Part shown: piece by piece, positions 1 to 64,000 of the stretch
How positions within the stretch are numbered: position 1 is the stretch's first letter
Layout: every line of letters begins with the position of its first letter
Assembly: GCA_026826555.1 (NCBI GenBank)
Contig: JAKSZT010053764.1
Location: 19,913,280-19,977,279 of the forward strand
Source of the DNA: Tolypeutes matacus
Taxonomy: Eukaryota > Chordata > Mammalia > Cingulata > Chlamyphoridae
Reading direction: 5' to 3'
Length of the DNA stretch: 64,000 bases
Made by a program: the position numbers and the translations under genes
The notes under the pieces: generated by a model
What the model was told of the DNA's origin: nothing
Database searches by the model: none
What the model saw: the letters and a program-made list of their open reading frames with translations, nothing else

Positions 1-63582
<63,582 letters not shown>

Positions 63583-64000
63583 TCAGGAGAGACAGTGAGG
63601 GGACTCCCCAAGTGCAAGCAGGATTCCCAAGCCCTGGCCCTCTCATTTCAATCACAGTTGGGCTTTTATTAAATGAAGGAACAAAATCATGCCAAACGCA
63701 TGAGGTGTTTTCAAGGACGGTACACGTTTTCTTTCCAAATAATTCAGATAAAAAGCAATTCTGTCATAGTAAAAATATAATAAGTAAATGTTGCCCTGGC
63801 TTTTGACTAAATTAATTCATTCTACTTTATTATTCTAATAATGTTAATTAGTTAATAGGCCAATTTTATTTTTACTTCGTTTTAGATACCATACTAACAT
63901 TCTCTTTGTACTTAAGGATTAACTTTAATGATGTTCTGCAAAAAGAATAAAAGAGTTACTTTCCATTCCCGTCATCTGGTAGCAGCAGGTATTCAAACAA

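Overview
The window is nuclear DNA from a placental mammal. Its SINEs are tRNA-derived elements of the Dasypus (DAS) type, recognised by a head reading gggaagcagatgtggctcaa and an internal gggaggtcccgggttc box. These are typical of Xenarthra, so an armadillo (Dasypus) is the most likely source; a sloth or anteater is not excluded. There is no bacterial, plasmid or phage content.

The window lies inside one gene on the minus strand: SMARCA2 (BRM), an ATPase of the SWI/SNF (BAF) chromatin-remodelling complex. Nineteen coding exons can be placed base by base between 63579 and 528. All have GT-AG boundaries and compatible phases. Together they give 2511 nt (837 codons), corresponding to about residues 392-1228 of the human protein (offset inferred from the DEGH box). 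Reading right to left, they encode the region before HSA and the HSA domain (63.6-60.4 kb), a polybasic post-HSA segment (58 kb), an acidic linker (49.5-45.6 kb), the first RecA-like ATPase lobe (43.7-32.8 kb), the connecting region (32.9-20.7 kb) and the second lobe with motifs IV-VI (17.5-0.5 kb). The first exons and promoter lie beyond 64000. The SnAC, AT-hook and bromodomain exons lie below position 1. The paralogue SMARCA4 is excluded by the linker sequence and by EHEEENE at the end of the last exon.

The most interesting observation is a pair of unannotated, exon-like segments in the intron between the polybasic exon and the next exon (54737-54797 and 53242-53306, minus strand). Each has an AG acceptor and a GT donor, and both are open. 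Their phases fit each other and both flanking exons, so joint inclusion would add exactly 42 codons in frame, while either alone would shift the frame. This is a candidate cassette (isoform-specific) exon pair.

The introns hold a large set of mobile elements. A nearly complete but dead LINE-1 (3119-8711) is flanked by a 10-bp near-duplication. There are several L1 3' ends, at least six DAS SINE sites (two with clean 14-15 bp target duplications and one SINE nested in another SINE), and a 523-bp solo LTR. An MLT1-like LTR is split by a hAT-type element. Three copies of one roughly 370-bp hAT family carry recognisable 8-bp duplications, and there are many ancient MIR and L2 fragments. The remaining intronic sequence is AT-rich, with nothing else I can identify with confidence.
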